From assembly GCA_015178975.1 (NCBI GenBank), contig WHVD01000128.1, forward strand, positions 124,001 through 188,000: a stretch of 64,000 nt of DNA, read 5' to 3'. The stretch comes from Hysterangium stoloniferum (Eukaryota; Basidiomycota; Agaricomycetes; Hysterangiales; Hysterangiaceae). The translations under genes and the position numbers were made by a program. The notes under the pieces were generated by a model. That model ran no database searches. It was not told the origin of the DNA and saw nothing but the letters and a program-made list of their open reading frames with translations. This document shows positions 43,959 to 56,190 of the stretch, piece after piece. Each line of letters begins with the position of its first letter. The first letter of the stretch is position 1.

Positions 43959-46900
43959 GGCAATAAAGAAGCAGGAAAGGGTGGGATGGCGGGAGGAAGA
44001 AAATTACTCAAGGGAAGGGACAAAGGCCGCGGGAGCTGACTCCATGATGGCGGAGCTTAAAAGGGAAAACATTCACTACAAAGAACACGGACTAATGAAA
44101 TTAGTCCATTCCAGTTGCAAAAATCGTAGTATCAGTGTGGCATGCATAATATAACACCATATAGATCATATGTCCTATTATTATTGTCGTAGTAAGGGCT
44201 ATCGCATGCTCACGAGTACAGGGCCCCGATCACAAGGTCTACTCAGCCCAAGGATAATTTTCGTTTGATCATGTCTTACAACTATTCTATGTTTCACTGA
44301 CTGTAATCTTTCTTGGACTCACCGTCTCCTGCCCGTTCTTACTTGTGACATTTTTTTCATATAAGTCCAAAGCCCTACACCTCAGTCGATTCTCACTGGG
44401 GGTATGTACGTTACTCTGTTTTTATCCGTTACTATTCCAGCAGTGTTAATCTTTACTTTTTCGGTAGATATATTTCTTGTTATAGGTATCAATATCAGTC
44501 AATTCTCACTACGTGTCGACTGAGATATATTTCTTGTTATAATTATAACATTACTGGAAATATCTCCCTCTGATGCTAGATTTAATGAGAATTCACGTAC
44601 TGGCAACAAATGCCTACTGGTACTTAGTTAACTTATTGCGTAGATTCACGCACTCAAGTCCATTTTAAATTGGATGAAAATTGAGTCATAAATTGTAACT
44701 AATATCGTGCATATTCCTGCGCAGGATGAGTAGACATTAAAATGCTGTCAGTTCATATATTTTTATCTGCCAAATTCCCACCATACATTACCTGCTATAT
44801 TGTCCATGCAGAATAAATTATCATTCTAACTCACCGACATCATATTCGGAGTAATATCTCCTCCACCGGAGCACTCATCACAAGTGGCTGTTTTTATTTG
44901 CTCGAGTGGGCAAACGATAAAAAGGATGAAGAATGACTTCCCAATAGAACAGGAACTCATTCAACTCAATCCTTTCACCCTTAAGGATGTATACTTATTT
45001 ATCATGATCATTATTCCATGTATATCTTATTAGAGCGAACCAGAAGCGAAACAATACATTTGTAAATTATCAAGTGTGCTCGCTCGATCTTACTAAGCTT
45101 TTGCATCCACCATCCTAATATCAGGTACTCGGGCATCCCTTTGGAGCGGTTGGAGTCATTGATGAAACATATTAACTGTTTTGGTACTTCCCTAGCATCT
45201 GATAGAAGTTTTGAGACAGAAAATAGAGATGTGGGCGAGTCAACCCACTAGTTTTCTCTGAGCACAGCATGTTTCGGCATGATACGACGCACATGAAACG
45301 GCCACTCTAACCCAAAAGCCGGCCGGAGAGGGATAGTAGGGACCCTTCCTCCTAATGCGGCGGATGCACCCATGGAAGGGGGCATGGCCAGTCCTAAGTT
45401 GCACTAGTGGGATCTGTATTGTTTGTTGGCCAACTTCCTGACGGGGCGATGGAACGGAGGACCAAGGAGGACCAAGCATAGAACGCGTACAGTGGGATCG
45501 TCTACCAACACACTTCCTCCTCGCATAAACAGCCCTCTCCAGAGAAACTCTCGTTTTGTGTCCTAATAAGGTACATGCCTCTTGACCCAATCTTCGTCAA
45601 ATGTTGTCTAAGTCAGATGCCAGGCACAAGGTTCAAGGACATGTTCACATATGGCTTCCTCGTAGGGTGGGGCGCGAAGAAGCAGGTGGGGGCCGATCAT
45701 GTAGGACACCAAGTTATGTTAGGCGGCGCCGAACAGCTGGCGGTAGATTCGATACCGTGGAAGTCGAACGGTGCGAAGGAAAGCCAGCGGCAATAAGTGC
45801 TACACTCATAAGTGTCATGGGTCGAAAACAAGGCGTGTCATTGGACATCAACTTATAATGGTCGCATTAGGAGCGAGTACTCATAGCGTTGCATAAGACC
45901 ACGTAATGGCGACAACCACTCTTGAAGCGGTGAGAAATACGTGAACACACCAGAGTGAGAATGTAGTTGATCCTCACGTGGGTGTTCAGCAGTTCAGCAA
46001 GAGACTTTATGCCTAAAGCATCCAAGCGCGCATGTCGAACCTCGTTACTGTGAATGATCTCTGGATGCTGAAATGAGTGGCAGGAATGGCACCAGGGAAT
46101 GGAATGGCCTGTGTCTTCGTTGGTGAGGCCGTGTGTACCGCCAAAGCAACCGATGTGATGGTTGGCGAGTATAATGGCCAGTCGCATCTACGATCCAATA
46201 GGAACCGCGTCATGGCGACAAAGTCTGTACATTAACGATGCATGCCCACAGGCCATCAGTCTCATCATTGTGATAAATGTTGTCGAGGGTGGATATCAGA
46301 AAGAACTTCCAGACTTGCAAGAGCAGGTCACCACAAGACTGACACAAAGGGGTAGCTGTCCGTTAGACAAACTAACGCGACTAGCTTCAATATCCGCTGT
46401 AAAAATATGCCTAAAACCGCCAGTAAGAGGGCCGGATGTGAATGGAAAAGGGTGAAAGGTGACGAACAAGTGAAGACGCGTTCCAACCGCCTGGGTAATC
46501 ACGCGCAGATCGTGAATTTTACCCAGCTGACCTCATCCCTGACGCGCGAAATCGCTTCAACGTGGCCTAGTGGATCCTGTTATGGTCAATAACTTGGTCA
46601 ACACAGACGGTGAGGACATCCGATCTCTATACGAATGTGGAGTTGGCCAATAACTTGGGCGCGATGGAAAGACGTTTGGCTGGCTGAGAGCCCTGTAACA
46701 GGGTGTGATGCTCACATTAGCCAAGAGCTCGAGGTGATCAAGGGAGGCTACTGACTTCAACACGGTCACCCACTCTAACATGTACCGGCCTCAAAGCCCA
46801 TCTCATTACACCTGATTCAGTTACATGCAGGGACCATTGCTAGCAAATAACGCTCCTGGGGATGCGGATAGGTAGGCGAAGTTTTTGGTCTTCACATTAA

Positions 46901-48239
46901 ATTGGCATGTGTTCTTCCTTAAAGTAGGTCAAGGAAAGAAAGACAATAATCACAGCAGAAGCTTGCTTCCGTCAGACGGTTACGTGTCGTGGGAATCCTA
47001 TTTTCAAAGTTCATACAGTCATTGACTTTGTAAATTTGAAGGTACATAGACCTGTGAAAGAGATCCACATTCAGACAGTATCCTTGCAACTACACAGAAA
47101 ATATGGTGAACTAGCTTATTACCTGTAGTGTGGCTCCATACTAATTGTGTGTGTTTATTTACTAATACTCCAGTTATGATCAACTTTGAGGCAAAATTTC
47201 CAGTAACACTAGCCACAACATGTCTGCTTACCTGCTTGAAGTTTATGAACTAGTATTAGTACTATTGGTTTCTATGTATCATCTGCGTCTTCTACGAATC
47301 AACAGCTGACTATTAAAACTTGTTAACCAAGCAGGTATTCTCTGTTGATAGCTACGCGTACTACCCCACGCGCCTATGCTAGCAAGGCTTTTAGTTAGAA
47401 TTATCATCTGTTACGGAGATACAACTGAAAGCAGTAATGTACCACTCGGCCAGGTTATACCGAGGCTGAAAGGACTACCGCTACCACTAGAAAAGAAACT
47501 TGGCTGCAAACCAACCTTGTCGTGAGTAATCTTTACATTCTGTTTATGCATTCAAGGTAATTCTGACTGATGGAGGGATGTATTATTCGAGAAGGAAGTC
47601 GCTAGGAGGGCCCTCAGGCGCCGTCAGATGGGCTACTGCACCCTGCGAGCTTTTAACCCGTCACGCATCGCACTGGAACGAAATAGGTCCGTGTAGACCT
47701 CATTCATATTGAAATTGCTTTCGTATTAGTATATTCTTGTAGCCGTCGTACCCTTGCATCTGACGTTTCGTCTAGTCCCTTGATCAAACCTGTTTTGCGC
47801 CAGGTTGGGATACTCTCCTCACATGTTCAGGATTACGGGGATTTCAATCCGCTCTTACGTTCATATTTGAAGCTCTCTGGGGAGTATTTCGACATCATAT
47901 CAGTCTGTCGAATACTCTACCTCACGAACAATTATCACAGTCAGCCTCGCCAGCTTGGACCCAATTCACTGGATCTCTTACAACTTTGTCTGGTTTTCAT
48001 TAAATTCTATTTCACGTTTGGGTTTCGTCCTTCCATCCATTTGTCCTGGTTAATTTTTCCATCATTTAACCGCAGTTCCAATTTCCACGATCATCCGGCT
48101 GTCCGTCCTAGCGACATGTCGGAAATCTTTCATGGAGGGGCTACTGAAAGCCGTTGTCAACTGGGCTCACAGGCGGGTCACACAAGCATTAGGAAACGAG
48201 TTTTTAAGAACTTAGCGCGCGAACAAATATGAGACAATG
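43959..48239. other. 4.3 kb without a supported gene
   Basis: 44,555-44,870 is a copy of 34,735-35,065. Several frames of 100-150 aa exist (minus 45,590-45,240; plus 46,162-46,455; plus 47,780-48,232), but none has recognisable motifs, introns or a matching copy elsewhere in the window. 45,240-46,790 is somewhat richer in GC than its surroundings and could hold an unrecognised or decayed gene. Confidence 0.4.
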
Positions 48240-48447
48240 GCCTCGAAATGACACAATATGTTTTATTTCAATTTAAATCTTTTTCTAAATGTACTACTAA
48301 TGCCAGAATTATCAGGCGTCACCATTGGAAATCATTCACTAGAAATAGGCCAAAGAGTTCAAGTGCTATTCTGAATGTTATTTACTTAGATTTACCTCGA
48401 TGCGTTTCTTATGCTCGCCAGGGTGCCCCTCATTCGAGATAGTAGTA

Positions 48448-48789
48448 TCATCCTGGTGTATTGAACAGGTGTGACATTGATATTATGATCCCCTCAAAGA
48501 AGGCAGTCAGAGTCAGGATGGTGTTGATGCCAATCGTACAAACAGAATGAGACTTGTGCAGGTGTGTCCCTGAGATGTAAGAACCTGAGGTATTCGTCAA
48601 CTTGAGAAGGATTCTACTCAGTACTCCATCTGGTGTGCTTTTTGTCCTTGTTGCCCCCCCGTTGGAATTGCTGATAATAACAGTTTTTTGATCTTTTTTG
48701 ATGCATCCCTTAAGAGCTATAACGGGTTGCATGAACGTCACTCCTGCGGTTTTGTTGAGTGACACACGCTTGTCTCTTCTAATCCTCAA
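48448..48789 (-). CDS. Unidentified basic ORF, longest surviving copy (113 aa)
   Basis: Open from MRIRRDKRVSLNKTAGVTFM through KKDQKTVIIS and SRILLKLTNTSG to NTPG. Homologous blocks in the other three copies (17.3, 50.0 and 53.9 kb) are split between frames, so this copy is either the best preserved or joined by chance indels. It lies divergent from an F-box 5' end. No family recognised. Confidence 0.3.
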   Translation of the reverse strand: MRIRRDKRVSLNKTAGVTFMQPVIALKGCIKKDQKTVIISNSNGGATRTKSTPDGVLSRILLKLTNTSGSYISGTHLHKSHSVCTIGINTILTLTAFFEGIIISMSHLFNTPG

Positions 48790-49163
48790 TCAAATTGGTT
48801 CGAATCCCCTCCCGCAACCGACCCTTTGAGTAAAAATGAAACACGAGTATTATAATAACCCTGAATAGGTAAGTGCCAGTCAAGGATGTGCTTTGTTTCA
48901 AACCTTACGAACAAACAGCTCGGTAAAATCAGGATGACAGAATTTGACCTGACTCCCTTTCATTCATACACTGAACTCCAGATATAAAACGGCCAACAAT
49001 CAATATTGCTAAGAGGATAGGACGACATTGAGGGATTGCGAGCGCTGTGCTGAAATTTCCGAGTGAGCAAACGAAGGTGGCCCAGTCTGAACCTTTTACG
49101 TAAGAACCGCCACAGGTCAGACTATCTCCGCGCTTTCCTTCCTGGTTGTTGCACCTATCATTG

Positions 49164-49222
49164 ATGTCTTCACCTCATAATGTCGATAACATCTCCCAGC
49201 GGGATTCTCAAGTTGTCGATCA
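49164..49222 (+). pseudogene. F-box gene exon 1 fragment
   Basis: Matches 54,503-54,560 (MSSPHNV, NISQ, DSQV), then breaks off at the palindrome centre, where the inverted arm begins. Confidence 0.8.
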
Positions 49223-49564
49223 TCGCATGAGCGGTAATGCACCCCTTTGACTTCTCAAGACCTATAAAAAATCACAGTATGTCAGCGAAACAGTGAAGCC
49301 CATATCACGAGAAGTACCTGATTCACCGCGATATTGCGCGTTCGACCTCGGGTCATCCGATTCTTCTTCTGCTCTGCCAATCCTCATAGTCGGCCTGAAA
49401 TCTAAAAAGTAACAATTTCTCTTAGCATGAAGGCAAACCACAATGTAGATCACAGATCTCACTTTGCACAGCGTGGTCGGTCGGTCAACCAATCATCATC
49501 AATCTGATCAATAACTTGAGAATCCCGCTGGGAGATGTTATCGACACTTTTGAGGTGAAGACAT
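49223..49564 (-). pseudogene. F-box gene 5' fragment, inverted arm
   Basis: Carries the start of exon 3 (49,223-49,260), exon 2 (FRPTMRIGRAEEESDDPRS) and exon 1, which contains an early stop (CGA TAA) just after the start. No F-box domain is present. Confidence 0.82.
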
Positions 49565-51553
49565 TGATAATAGGTGCGACAACTAGGGTGGAAGGAAGGA
49601 AAGCGCAGAGATAGTCTGACCTGTGGCAGTTCTTATGTACTGGGCCACCTTCGTTTGCTCACTCGGAAATTTCAGCACAGCGCTCGCAATTCCTCAATGT
49701 CGTCCTATCCTCTTAGCAATATCGACTGTTGGCCGGTTTTATATCTGGAGTTCAGTGTATGAATGAAAAGGGAGTCAGGTCAAATTCTGTTGTCCTGATC
49801 TTACCGAGCTGTTTGTTCATAGGTTTGAAACAAAGCACATTCTCAAATGGCACACTTACCTATTCAGGGTTATTATAATACTCGTGTTTCATTTTCACTC
49901 AAAGGGTCGGTTGCAGGAGGGCATTCGAGCCAATTTGATTGAGGATTAGAAGAGACAAGCGTGTCTCACTCAACAAAACCACAGGAGTGATGCTCCTGCA
50001 ACCCGTTATAGCTCTTAAGGGATGCATCAAAAAAGACCAAAATACTGTTATTATCAGCAATTCCAACGGGGAGTAATAAGAACAAAAAGCGCACCAGATT
50101 GAGTGCGGAGTAGAATCCTTCTCAAAGTTGACGAACACCTCAGGTTCTTAAATCTCAGGGACACATCTGCACGAGATAAGTCTCGATCTGTTCGTACGAT
50201 TAGCATCAATGTCGCACCAGTGGAATATACCAGGATGATATCCCTATCTGGAAAGAGGGACACCCAAGAAACAATTGAAAAGCCCTGCCTAGAGTAGGGG
50301 CATCCTGGCGAGCATAAGAAGCGCATCGAGGTAAATCCAAGTAAATAACATTCAGAATAGCACTCAAACTGTTTGTCTTATTTCTAGCGAATGATTTTCA
50401 ATGGTGACGCCCGATAATTCTGGCACTAGTAGAGACCCCTCCTTGTTACGATATTATGACCTATCGAAAGTTGGAATAAAGATAGACGATCTAACACGAC
50501 AACACTTAGCGAATGGTTACATCTAGCAAAATGCGACTCAGCTCGCTCGTGTAAGTGGATAGACAATTGAGCTCCAGACATGGCGAGTTGGTGTTAAGGA
50601 CTATCCGCGTATGTGCAGATTCTTTGCCACAACTTGCCTGCTCTTAATTACGCCATTTTCCCCTAATATTCCATCCAAGTGGAAACAAAAAAATTGCGTT
50701 GGAGTTAGCATCTCTCCCTCAGACTCGTGGCGACAGTGATTTTTTCTCCTGTAGCCATACGGGGAGGTAATCAGCGGTACAAACCGCTTCACTACACCAG
50801 CCATCACCACTTTGACACGTCCTTAAAACCAGAACCTTTCCCATAATACCATAGCATAGCCCGTTTCTCTTTTTATGCGGTTATTGCAAATCTATGCCCA
50901 ATCGCTCCAAGACTAGACATTTTATTGACGAAGGAATGAAATGCTTGTTGAAATACGCGTATCTCTATCACGTACTCGGGTAGCAGAGGACCTTCGCATT
51001 CGTGCAGGGAGCTATATTCGCATGTAGCTACGTATATAAACCCTAAGAACAATAGAATGCTATATGGGGAAGACAATGGTAATGTGAAAAAAGGGGGAAT
51101 CATGGAACAATAGGGGAAGAGAACAAAGGAACATGAGCTTGGATGATACTCGAAATCCAACAATGCTCCTACCAGAAGGTTAGCATGGACATGATAGTAA
51201 GTGATCAAGAATCCGGACCGCAAGCTCTGCCAGAATTATATACATGTACACAAAAAAATCAATGAAAATACAGTAGCTAAGAATTGGTACAAATGTTGAA
51301 TCGGATACTTAAAGATTTATTATCTTTATCCTCAGAAAGTGGTATTATAACAAGGTGTTGGTTAACGACATGAAAAATCCCCAAAAATAGTGAACGCATT
51401 AAACCAAATGGTTTGAAATATGTTCCTAGGGAGCTTGGGGAGTAAATGGTGTTAAAATTGTCATTCAGATGAGATTTGAACCACTTGCCCCGACATACCG
51501 ATGACATGAACCCATTGTAAAATAAAGTAATAACAAAAAATGTCACAAAAGGT

Positions 51554-51634
51554 TGATCTGGGCCGAACTTGAATTGACGACCTCCTGCGGACAGAAATGT
51601 TAAGCAGACGTTCCACCAACTGAACTACCGCGAT
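51554..51634 (-). pseudogene. Decayed tRNA-Val(AAC)
   Basis: The anticodon arm, intron position and D arm are as in the two good copies. The acceptor 5' strand (ATCGCGG) no longer pairs with the 3' strand (CCAGATC), except for the two innermost pairs, and the T arm is altered (GTCAATTCAAGTTCG). Confidence 0.8.
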
Positions 51635-51740
51635 TAGCAGAAATTCAAGAATAATTGTATCGAGCGCAGTAGAGACTTCAAACGTTTGGTTTTCTGACAA
51701 ATGAGGAGGGTCAGGCACTCGAAGGCAGTCCGATCAGTGC

Positions 51741-52091
51741 ATGACTGACCATGCGAAGCAATTGTGGAACTCGCTGCGTGCGGAGAATGAAGACCCAGAA
51801 CGTTGGGGGAGTCGGAATGCGTTTGCGAGTGAATACTTCAGCAACAATATGTGCACTCTCGTCGTTGCACCAGGTAATCGATACATCGCATATGGTCAGA
51901 TATTTTTCTTCATCTTTCATCTCAATCTCGCCTCACTCACTAAACACCATTTTTGTCTAATAGATTTATTCGCAAATTTGTTTATTTCTCCATGGTACAC
52001 TGTTTTCATGATCTATGGACTTTTAAATATTGATACAAGCTATGGGGAACCTGAGCGGAATAGGACTTCTGAGCAAAATAAAATAACTTAG
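51741..52091 (+). CDS. Possible exon of an unidentified protein
   Basis: The frame reads MTDHAKQLWNSLRAENEDPE then NAFASEYFSNNMCTLVVAPG, and then a GTAATC that may be a splice donor. Beyond that the frame becomes hydrophobic and AT-rich, like intron sequence. It lies outside the duplicated unit. The remaining 52,092-52,458 shows nothing recognisable. Confidence 0.25.
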   Translation: MTDHAKQLWNSLRAENEDPERWGSRNAFASEYFSNNMCTLVVAPGNRYIAYGQIFFFIFHLNLASLTKHHFCLIDLFANLFISPWYTVFMIYGLLNIDTSYGEPERNRTSEQNKIT

Positions 52092-53299
52092 CCTCCTGGA
52101 TGAAAATAGGGCAGAGCAGGAAATGGCGGGTATGCGGAGCTCAGATGGACACAGTAGGATGCAGAATATACCAGGAAAAAATATATACTATAGCGGAAAT
52201 AATGATTAAATGACAATTTAAAACATCTACAGCATGCAACAGACCCACCTCAGACCACACCTGCTGGAGCCAGAAGCGCTCGGCATTTTGATTGATTTTG
52301 AATACAGAACGTGTCGGCAGAGACCAGCGGGTCTTCTGGAGAGCGGCCAAAATCTGGGAATATCTGGAGACAATCCGCTCTTCAGCTCTCAGCAGATTCC
52401 TACAGATAATCCCAGATTGTTCCCGAGCAGGTTTTCACGGGGACGTTCACCCTTGTTAGATTGAATTACCGTCGTCAAAGATGAAGTAATTATACGTTAC
52501 ACGAGGATATAAAGTTCCGAAGCATGAAAGCGCGGGTGCCCTGACTGGACGGTTGCCAGAAACATCTTTACACTGGTTAAAACCTACTGAAAATCACCTT
52601 TCATGTTGTTCTGAGAGACATGGAAATGACTATGAACCCAAAATGCCATTAGAACTCGCATTGGAAGCATAGCTGATTCGAACTCCGATATGTCTCACCA
52701 ACTCGAAGTGGCATTGGTACCATGTTCTGGCTTGCTATCTTGATAGCCCCAAATTCTGCATTGGACGAATGTTGATAGCACGGAGATGGCTATAGGATAT
52801 TTGTGGAACTCTTCCTAGGAATTGAGAGCGTTCTGTGGGTGGTGGGGGGAGAACACATCGTATCTGAGGAGGTAAGTACCTCAGTGACATTCATCGCGTA
52901 TTCATGTAGATTCTCACATCACGTTTGATCTTGAAAAGAGTGAAGTAGGCTCAATCAAGCGACAGCACATGGCATTGAACTTAATTCTCAACCTTGGTCA
53001 TCATGGAGAATTCTGTCAATTTTCCATGTAAGAGATTGTCTGACAACTGAGAACGACTGCCATACCTGCTTGACCAGAATATCCAAAAGTCGTGACCTCT
53101 TCATTTGCCTCTTTTCAATTTAATGCTCGATCTAGTGATGTCTTCGAAGGTCCTAGAAGAATGTATCGTGTGCCATGTTAGCCCGCCTCCAGAAGCAAGA
53201 GATCTCTAACCATTCCCTGTTCTTCACAGCCAACGTGCGTATACCATCATGAACCAACAATAACCATATACAGCAGAACGCGGGTCGATAGACAGTATT

Positions 53300-53638
53300 G
53301 TGTCCACGGATTTTCTTTTGCAGATTTATTCCCTCTTGGATGGAATATTAGAGGAGAACGGCGTAATTGAGACTAGGCAAGTCGTATGGCAAAGAATCTG
53401 CAAATACGCGGATAGCCCTGAACGCCAACTCGCCATGTCTGGAGCTCAATTGTCTATCCACTTACACGAGCGAGGTGAGTCGCATTTTGCTGGATGTAAC
53501 CCTTCGCTAAGTGTTGTTGTGTTAGATCGTCTATCTTCATTCCTACTTTCGATGGATCATAGTGTCATAACAAGGAAGAATCTCTATCAGTACCAGTACC
53601 AGAATTATCGGGCGTCACCATTGAAAATCATTTGCTAG
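53300..53638 (+). CDS. Unidentified ORF in the duplicated flank
   Basis: A CAG at about 53,323 could be a splice acceptor before a frame reading SLLDGILEENGVIETRQVVW and SPERQLAMSGAQLSIHLHER, with a GTGAGT donor at about 53,475. Partial counterparts exist near 18,010 and 50,560. No family recognised; the frame beyond the donor is probably intron. Confidence 0.3.
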   Translation: MSTDFLLQIYSLLDGILEENGVIETRQVVWQRICKYADSPERQLAMSGAQLSIHLHERGESHFAGCNPSLSVVVLDRLSSFLLSMDHSVITRKNLYQYQYQNYRASPLKIIC

Positions 53639-53879
53639 AAATAAGAAACACAGTTGGAGTTCTATTCTGAATGTTGTTTACTTGGACTTACCGCGATGCG
53701 CTTCTCATACTCGCCAGGACGCCTCTGCTTTGGGCAAGCTTTTTAACTGTTTCCGGGATGTCCCTCATTCCAGATAGGGATATCATCCTGGGATATTGAA
53801 CTGGTGCAACATTGATGTTATGATCCTCTCAAAGAAGGTAGTCAGAATGGTGTTGATGCCAATCTTAAAAACAGATCAA

Positions 53880-54232
53880 GACTTACCTTGTGCAGGTGTG
53901 TCCCTGAGATTTAAGAACCTGAAATATTTGTCAACTTGAGGAGGATTCTACTCGGTACTCCATCTGGTGCGCTTTTTGTCCTTGTTGCCCCCGTTGGAAT
54001 TGCTGACAATAACAGTATTTTGATCTTTTTTGATGCATCTCTTAAGAGCTATAACGGGTTGCATGAACGTCATTCCTGCGGTTTTGTTGAGTGACACACG
54101 CTTGTCTCTTCTAATCCTCAATCGAATTGGCTTGAATGCCCTCCCGCAACCACCCTTTGAGTGAAAATGAAACACCAGTATTATAATAACCCTGAATAGG
54201 TAAGTGTCAGTTGAGGATGTGCTTTGTTTCAA
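53880..54232 (-). CDS. Unidentified basic ORF, divergent neighbour of the intact F-box gene
   Basis: Reads MKQSTSSTDTYLFRVIIILV then VSLNKTAGMTFMQPVIALK, ending after NKDKKRTRW. It is shorter than the copy at 48,448. About 270 bp separate it from the F-box ATG, suggesting a shared promoter region if it is a gene at all. Confidence 0.25.
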
Positions 54233-54502
54233 ATCTTACGAACAAACAGCTCGGTAAAATCAGGACGACAGAATTTGACCTGACTCCCTTTTCATTCATA
54301 CACTGAACTCCAGATATAAAACCGGCCAACAATCGATATTGCTAAGAGGATAGGATGACATTGAGGGATTGCGAGCGCTGTGCTGAAATTTCCGAGTGAG
54401 CAAATGAAGGTGGCCCAGTCTGAACCTTTTACGTAAGAACAACCACAAGTCAGATTATCCGCGCTTTCCTTCCTTCCTTCCTGGTTGTTGCACCTATCAT
54501 TG

Positions 54503-56190
54503 ATGTCTTCACCTCATAATGTCAATAACATCTCCCAGCCGGATTCTCAAGTTATCGATCAGATCGATGATGATCGGTTGACCGACCACGTTGTGCAAGG
54601 TGAGATCTATGATCTACATTGTGGTTTGCCTTCACGCTAAGAGAAATTGTTACTTTTAGATTTCAGGCCGACTATGAGGATCGGCATAACAGAAGAAGAA
54701 TCGGACGACCCGAGGTCGAAAGCGCAATATCACGGCGAATCAGGTACTTCTCGTGATATGGACTTCACTGTTTCGCTTACATACCGTGATTTCCTATAGG
54801 TCTTGAGGAGTCAAAGGGACGCATTGTCGCTCATACAAGCCGTTCACTTTTTGCTGTCTCGACACGACAGAAGACGGTTGAATGCCTACCCAATGAGCTT
54901 CTAGGGAATATTCTGGCAAGATGCATCCCAAGCTTAGATGAGTTATCTCTTGACCAGAGAAAAACAAACATGGTTCGTGATGGGCTGCTTTTGGTCTGCA
55001 AGCGTTGGCGAGCTGTGGGGCAAAATACACCGCGGGTTTGGACAACCATGGTATTCAATCGTACCCTTCTTCACGATGCTAGGAACGTGAAAGACTGGCT
55101 ATCATGGTCTGGTGCATGCCCTGTTACCATCTTTGTAAAAGCAACCCACAGGCGGCCCAATGACCTCATCAATGTTCTTCTGGGAGAAATTCATCGTCAT
55201 TTTTCCCATGTTCGCCATCTAATTGTACATGATCTGAACAATGAAGAGTATGACATCCTTTTCCCCTTCGCCACCCCCACGCATGCTCCGATGCTTGAAT
55301 CATGCTGGTTGCGATCTGTTTTTATAGAGGTTGCACAGGACTATCAGATACGAATGGGTCAAATTAATTCACCGTGTTTGTCCTCCATTGGTATCAGCGG
55401 TCCGTATTGCTTTATTCCCCGTGTATTGCCTTTGGCACCTGGGAGGCACACAGCCTTAACTTCGCTCAACATTCGGGGATGGAATCGGCCTGGAAACATT
55501 ACAGACATTTTGCCGGTTCTTAGGTGTTGTCCCGCTTTACTAGATCTCAGTATAATAGCTGGCATTGAAGTTACGCCGTTCACTCCTAGACACATAATGC
55601 CTGTGGAGCTTCCCGCTTTATGTGTCTTTTCCTTCTGCTATGTTTCGCTAAACCCAGACGACCCAGAATGCTTCCTGGAATCCATTCAAGCACCCGCATT
55701 AAAAGACCTAAGATTTGCGCTAAGTGCCACTGAGGATTATGAGGGTTGGATCGACCCTTTTTACACACTCATGGCGCCATTCTCTGCATCATTGTCTAAA
55801 GTTACCTTTACAGGAGATATGGATGAAGATGAAATTATGGACATTCTTCGGGATTTGTACAGGATCAATGAACTTACCCTAGTTGGTCTCAAGTGTGCCG
55901 ATGCAATCTATGAAGGCCTCTGCCCTCCTCCTGACACTGAGACAATTCATTGGCTCTGCCCCCATTTACGGACGCTGACTATAATTGAGGTTGGGATAAA
56001 AGCCGACTGGATAGTTCAACTTCTTTTCAAACGCATGCTTCCAGTCAATTCCATTGCGAGAGATGGCGATGGCCTATTGACCCGCGTTTGCATCAAACGT
56101 CCCAGGATAGAAGCAAGCAACGCAGAAGTTGCATTGGAGTTGGCATCTCTCTCCCAGACTCATGGCGACGTTGAGTTTTCTCTCCCGTAG
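54503..56190 (+). CDS. F-box protein, intact, three exons
   Basis: Exons 54503-54599, 54660-54743 and 54800-56190 give 523 aa; introns of 60 and 56 nt have GT-AG ends and consistent phase. The F-box lies at about residues 86-140 (VECLPNELLGNILARC, then LLLVCKRWRAVGQNTPRVW). The remainder has irregular leucine-rich stretches (TALTSLNIRG, PALKDLRFAL, HLRTLTIIEVG) of the kind seen in the large F-box families of mushroom fungi. F-box proteins link targets to the Skp1-Cul1 ubiquitin ligase; the target here is unknown. The start at 54,503 is preferred over the internal Met118 because all upstream codons join in frame and the F-box precedes Met118. The left-arm copy and the 49-kb fragment are dead. 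Confidence 0.9.

Larger units (their letters stand above)
48240..51720. repeat. Rearranged third copy of the duplicated unit, palindromic
   Basis: 48,240-49,222 matches 53,570-54,565 in direct orientation (basic ORF and F-box exon 1). 49,223-50,640 matches 54,840 down to about 53,330 in inverted orientation. 50,690-51,720 matches 56,125-57,880 in direct orientation, with deletions, ending in a decayed tRNA-Val. The first two parts meet head-to-head and form an inverted repeat of about 0.9-1.0 kb per arm with almost no spacer. Confidence 0.82.

Noticed and set aside
47780-48232. 150-aa plus-strand ORF upstream of the third unit copy
   Set aside because: No recognisable domain, no duplicate in the window and no splice evidence; kept only as part of an unassigned region.
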